64,000 nt of DNA, taken from NCBI RefSeq assembly GCF_001310955.1, contig NZ_BAZX01000006.1:94656-158655 (forward strand), in the 5' to 3' direction. Both the position numbers and the translations under genes were made by a program. Of the stretch, positions 60,199 to 64,000 are shown piece after piece. The notes below the pieces were generated by a model, which saw only the letters and a list, made by a program, of their open reading frames with translations, ran no database searches and was not told where the DNA came from. Source of the stretch: Marinifilum fragile JCM 15579 (lineage in GTDB: Bacteria > Bacteroidota > Bacteroidia > Bacteroidales > Marinifilaceae). The first letter of the stretch is position 1. The number at the start of each line of letters is the position of its first letter.

Positions 60199-61724
60199 TT
60201 ATCTGTTCTCTATTAATTTCATTAAGTTCTTTGGAACGTCGGTATTGTCGAAGAATCCGGTAAACAAATCGGCTCCAACACCAATGGAACGAATTGGAAT
60301 TGGTGCAGCTGTGTGAGAAAAAGAGGTCCAACCAATACCAGCTTTTTGTGATAAAATATGACAGGTAGTTGTTGTAAATGGGTCGTAACTACCATACAGC
60401 AAATAAAACTGATCATCTTTCTTCATTTCCTGGTTGTAGTTCATGCTTTTTTCAAATGCAGTTTTTAGCTGCTGCATCTCGAATTCACTTAAGTCAAGAC
60501 CTTTTTGGGTATCGCCTAGTCCAAAATGTTTTTTCGCCAATGCTAAACCATCTTCTACTTTGTAATTTCCTTTGTTGTTCTTTTTGTAATCAGAAATTAA
60601 GTTTGAAAAACTTTCGTATGATAAGTTTTGATGCTGAAGTATAGCAAAGTCTGAATGGTAATGACTACCGGAAAAGCCCAAAGCCATTCCCCCGGTTTCA
60701 TGATCGCCGGCAACCAAAATTAAAGTTTCGTTTGGATGTTTTTTGTAAAAATCCAAAGCAACAGCAACAGCGTTATCGAACTGAATTACTTCCTGAATTA
60801 CGGTTGCAGCATCGTTGGCATGACAAGCCCAGTCAATTTTGCCTCCTTCAACCATCATGAAGAATCCATTTTTGTTATTTAGTAACTCAATTCCTTTTGC
60901 AGTGAATTCTGCAAGAGAGATATCTGATTTTCCATTTTGATCGATGAAATAAGGAAGAGATTTTCCGCCAACTAATTTTGGAGCAATACTAATGATTTTA
61001 TCATCACCTTTCTTCAAAGCCTTGAATTCGTTCACCGTATTTGTAAATCTGTAACCTCTGGCTTCTGCAATTTTTATAGAGTTGGTTTCTTTTTTTTCCA
61101 ATTCAACTGATCCTCCCATGCCAAAATTGGACATGATGTTCTTTTCATCAACTTTGCCATCACCTTCAGGATGGTTAATTCCTCCTCCAGCAAAGTAGTT
61201 AAATCCACTTTTACTTAAATCAAGACTGATGTTATAGTACATGCTTCTGGAAGGTTGGTGAGCATAGAAGGAAGCAGGGGTTGCATGATCAATCGAAACA
61301 GAAGATACAATTCCTACTTTATATCCATTATCTCTGGCCATTTCAGCAATTGTCTGCAAAGGTTTTTGCCTTTTTGCATCCATCCCTATTGTATTAATCG
61401 ATGTTTTTTCTCCTGTAGCGAGTGCAGTTCCTGCTGCTGCAGATCCTGTAATGAATCTGTCGGTAGCATAGGTGGTATAAAAACCTTGTTTAGGCAAGGT
61501 ATTTAATTTTAATTTTTTGATACCATTGGTATTGTTAATGGCTCCCAAATAGCTTCGGCCGTGTTGGTTTGTGATAAGCCCATACCATCTCCAATAAAGT
61601 AGAAAATGTACTTTGGAGATTCCCCCTGATAATTGTCTCTTTCGCTAGGTTGTGCAAAAACATTGCTAATGCAGAATGTAAAAGCAAGAATCAGGTAAAT
61701 TGTGATTGGTTTTAATCGTGTCAT
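60199..61724 (-). pseudogene. Secreted alkaline phosphatase, frameshifted
   Basis: The first frame (61724 to 61509) has a signal peptide (about 1-24, ITIYLILAFTFCISNVFAQ) and the metal-site start FIGDGMGLSQTNTAEA, then runs off. The second frame (to 60199) continues as LGAINNTNGIKKLKLNTLP, with the catalytic-Ser region FITGSAAAGTALATG, DHETGGMALG and the His-bearing SHTAAPIPIRSIG. One T missing at about 61549-61552 (TTATTTG expected, TATTTG seen) joins them. The repaired protein of about 507 residues is a PhoA-type enzyme with two Zn and one Mg site, releasing phosphate from esters in the periplasm. The TTG where the second frame nominally begins is no real start. Confidence 0.87.
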
Positions 61725-61754
61725 GTTTTTGGTTTAAAATTTTTTCAAAACTAT

Positions 61755-61781
61755 AAAAAAACATTAATCTGTAATGGTTTT
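61755..61781 (-). terminator. Weak terminator after the acyl-CoA synthetase gene
   Basis: CATTA (61762-61766) and TAATG (61772-61776), flanked by A/T pairs after one mismatch, form a weak stem. On the minus strand it runs into seven U residues. Confidence 0.4.
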
Positions 61782-61815
61782 AAATAGTAAAAGAAAGTTA
61801 AATCTATATTAGATT

Positions 61816-63720
61816 TTATTTCATGCGTTCAATGCTTTGTTTGTTCTTCTCGTTAAAGAAGTTTTTGCCTTCCGGAGAATACAAATAGTCTACATATTCT
61901 TTGAAATATTCAATCACCTTATCGCGAACCACTTTCATTGTAGAGTTCAGCAATTTATTCTCTTCGGTAAATCCTTCAGGCAAAATGGCAACTGCTGTAG
62001 GCAACCAGCGATGCGGGAACATTTCCTCATATTTTCCACTCGGACGATATTCGTTCAATTCGGATTGCAATAACTCCAAGGCAGCTTTCTGACCTTCTTC
62101 CGAATCAGGAGTGAGATTTTGCTCTTTCAGTTTGGCTACAAGAGCTGCTTTATTAGGAACTACAAGAGCTATGGTATAAGGATCCTGATTGTTGTACAAG
62201 ATACACTGTTCCATCAATGGTGATTGATCAACAAATGCTTCTTCGATTCCTTCAGGACTGAATTTTTCTCCGTCATTTGCAATTAGTAAAGACTTGAATC
62301 GTCCAAGCACATGCAAGAAACCATCTTTGTCCATATAACCCATATCACCGGTATGCAACCATCCATCTCGAAGTGTTTCTGCTGAGGCCTTCTCATTTTT
62401 CCAGTAACCTTTCATTACGTTACCGCCTTTTATTACAATCTCACCTTTCTCACCAATCGGCAGGGCATTGCCATCATCATCGCAAATGTTTAGGTCCATA
62501 TTTCTAACCAAAAATCCCGATGAACCCAATTTATGCTTGTGATGAGCATTGGATGAAATAATAGGAGAGGCCTCTGATAATCCGTAGCCTTGATACATTG
62601 GAATGCCGATGGCATAAAAGAACTTCTGCAATTCGATATCAAGCAATGCACCACCTCCAACAAAGAATTTTAAGTTGCCGCCAAAGTTCTCTCTGATTTT
62701 CGAGAACAATATTTTATCGTAGAACATGTACATTGGTTTCAGGAACATTCTGCTCCCTTTGCCTTTGTTCCATCCATGATCATTGTATTTGTAGGCCAGG
62801 TTTAAGGCTTTGTTGAATAATTTCTCAACTTTAGGACCTTTGGCTTTTATTCCTTTCTCAATATTTTTTCTGAAGTTTTTTGCCAAAGCAGGAACACTCA
62901 TTAAAATGTGAGGCTTAATTTCCTTGATGTTTTTAGGAATGTTTTTCAAAGCTTCCATTGGCGATTTACCTTGTTGCACGGCAGCAATAGATGCTCCTTT
63001 AAGCATAAAGCTATAGATTCCGGCTGTATGGGCAAAAGAATGATCCCAAGGTAAAATCAATAGTGTTTTGTAATGCTCAGGAATATGCATTAAGCTCGAC
63101 GATTGAATTACATTGCTAGTGTAATTGTTGTGTGTTAAAATAATTCCTTTAGGATCAGCGGTTGTACCCGAAGTGTAAGAAATGTTTGCATTGTCATCAG
63201 CTTGAATTTCTTGTTGAATCTTATCTAAATCCTTTTTCTCCTCTTCGGCAAGCATTTCGCCCAAGCTCATAATATCCGAAAGGTAAACTTCAATGCCGTC
63301 CACTTCAACATCTTCATCAATTACAATGATTTGTTTTAGCGTTTTGATATCATCCTTAATCAAACGAATTTTTTCGAGATGATTTTTCGAGACAATCACA
63401 TATTTTGCTTCGGAGTGAACAAGTCTGAATTTTAATTCATTTTGAGCATCCAGTTTCACGGATAAAGGCACATTTACTGCACCAGAAAACAAAATCCCCA
63501 GTTCTGAAAGAACCCAGGCATTTCTTCCTTCCGATAAAAGACCAATTCTATCTCCTTTATCAATACCAGAAGCGTATAAACCATAGGCTAAAAGTTTAAC
63601 TTGTTTATGCAGTTCCTTGTAGCTTAACGATTCATATTTCTTTCCTGTATGTTCCCACAAATAAGGATTGGAGCCATATTTTTTTACGCTTTCTTCAAAA
63701 AGTTGAATTATTGTATTCAT
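61816..63720 (-). CDS. Long-chain acyl-CoA synthetase (AMP-forming)
   Basis: A 634-residue ligase that activates fatty acids with ATP and CoA. The AMP-binding P-loop motif is ISYTSGTTADPKGI (about 181-194). Later motifs are YQGYGLSEASPIISS, the hinge GDMGYMDKDGFLHVLGRFKS and the C-terminal catalytic region with Lys (LNSTMKVVRDKV). The linker DGEKFSPEGIEE follows the hinge. The length and motif set match FadD-like / long-chain synthetases in Bacteroidota. It probably works at the inner membrane face. Bases 63721-64000 upstream are AT-rich and hold no gene I can support. Confidence 0.94.
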   Translation of the reverse strand: MNTIIQLFEESVKKYGSNPYLWEHTGKKYESLSYKELHKQVKLLAYGLYASGIDKGDRIGLLSEGRNAWVLSELGILFSGAVNVPLSVKLDAQNELKFRLVHSEAKYVIVSKNHLEKIRLIKDDIKTLKQIIVIDEDVEVDGIEVYLSDIMSLGEMLAEEEKKDLDKIQQEIQADDNANISYTSGTTADPKGIILTHNNYTSNVIQSSSLMHIPEHYKTLLILPWDHSFAHTAGIYSFMLKGASIAAVQQGKSPMEALKNIPKNIKEIKPHILMSVPALAKNFRKNIEKGIKAKGPKVEKLFNKALNLAYKYNDHGWNKGKGSRMFLKPMYMFYDKILFSKIRENFGGNLKFFVGGGALLDIELQKFFYAIGIPMYQGYGLSEASPIISSNAHHKHKLGSSGFLVRNMDLNICDDDGNALPIGEKGEIVIKGGNVMKGYWKNEKASAETLRDGWLHTGDMGYMDKDGFLHVLGRFKSLLIANDGEKFSPEGIEEAFVDQSPLMEQCILYNNQDPYTIALVVPNKAALVAKLKEQNLTPDSEEGQKAALELLQSELNEYRPSGKYEEMFPHRWLPTAVAILPEGFTEENKLLNSTMKVVRDKVIEYFKEYVDYLYSPEGKNFFNEKNKQSIERMK

Positions 63721-64000
63721 TGATATATTATGTCAGTCTGATGTATAATGAATTAAGAAAGCCAAAAGTAATCGATTCGGGAGTCAAAACAAATAGTCCA
63801 TTTAAAATAAATTAAGGTTTAAGGTGATTGAATTCTATTCTTATGCGATTTGGATTTAGGAATTACTTTGTCAGTACTTTTCAGAAAAGTTTGAAGCCAA
63901 TTGAAGCTTGAAATTTGGCACTGCAACTTGTAGGGGAGTGATCTAAGCTTTAATTTCCATTTTTCCATTTTGTTTGACAGAATTTAAAGGTTTAAATTAA

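Overview
The window is a low-G+C chromosomal segment from a member of the Bacteroidota, most likely a marine Bacteroidia (Marinilabiliales / Marinifilaceae-like). The evidence is a gliding-motility-type C-terminal domain (type IX secretion), a DUF5686 outer-membrane barrel, promoters of the TAnnTTTG (-7) type, few Shine-Dalgarno sequences, and families typical of the phylum (M49 peptidase, DUF1835, GPP34, YibE/F). The genus is inference only. I found no tRNA, rRNA, transposase, integrase or cas gene.

Bases 1-30 kb are mostly housekeeping. A MobB-like P-loop gene sits behind a candidate molybdenum-cofactor riboswitch and terminator. It is followed by a CDF metal exporter, a HAD phosphatase and a complete threonine operon (thrA-thrB-thrC) preceded by a Thr/Met/Ile-rich leader peptide. 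Next come HU, a TrmH-type methyltransferase, a LytTR regulator, a class III aminotransferase, a DPP III-like peptidase, secreted Asp-box and M28 proteins, a DUF5686 protein, HtpG (with a possible sigma-54-type promoter), a DEAD-box helicase, an aspartate aminotransferase and two tandem barrel paralogues.

Bases 28.6-45 kb hold a flavodiiron protein and a Crp/Fnr regulator, an ABC-2 exporter and a gliding-type surface protein. They also hold a compact four-gene unit (35.7-39.3 kb) with its own operator palindrome and terminator: a cytoplasmic substrate-binding-like protein, a G3E-type GTPase, an ABC ATPase and a small zinc-ribbon protein. There is no permease or signal peptide, and this is the strongest candidate for an undescribed system. 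After it come GPP34, hydrolase and HD proteins, a membrane-anchored MutS homologue and a serine hydrolase.

Bases 45-64 kb are more accessory. GNAT and katG genes are framed by dispersed palindromes. A run of short genes (50-55.3 kb) is separated by two families of repeated intergenic elements. MATE, Crp/Fnr, DUF1835, two-CW, YibE/F, alkaline phosphatase and acyl-CoA synthetase genes follow. Two arrays (18.2 and 49.5 kb) share an exact 41-bp period and the same anchor sequence.

Five otherwise normal genes between 30.9 and 61.7 kb (ABC-2 permease, gliding-type protein, G3E GTPase, MATE transporter, alkaline phosphatase) are each broken by what looks like one missing base. This pattern points to sequence error as much as to real decay, so each is annotated as one frameshifted gene.
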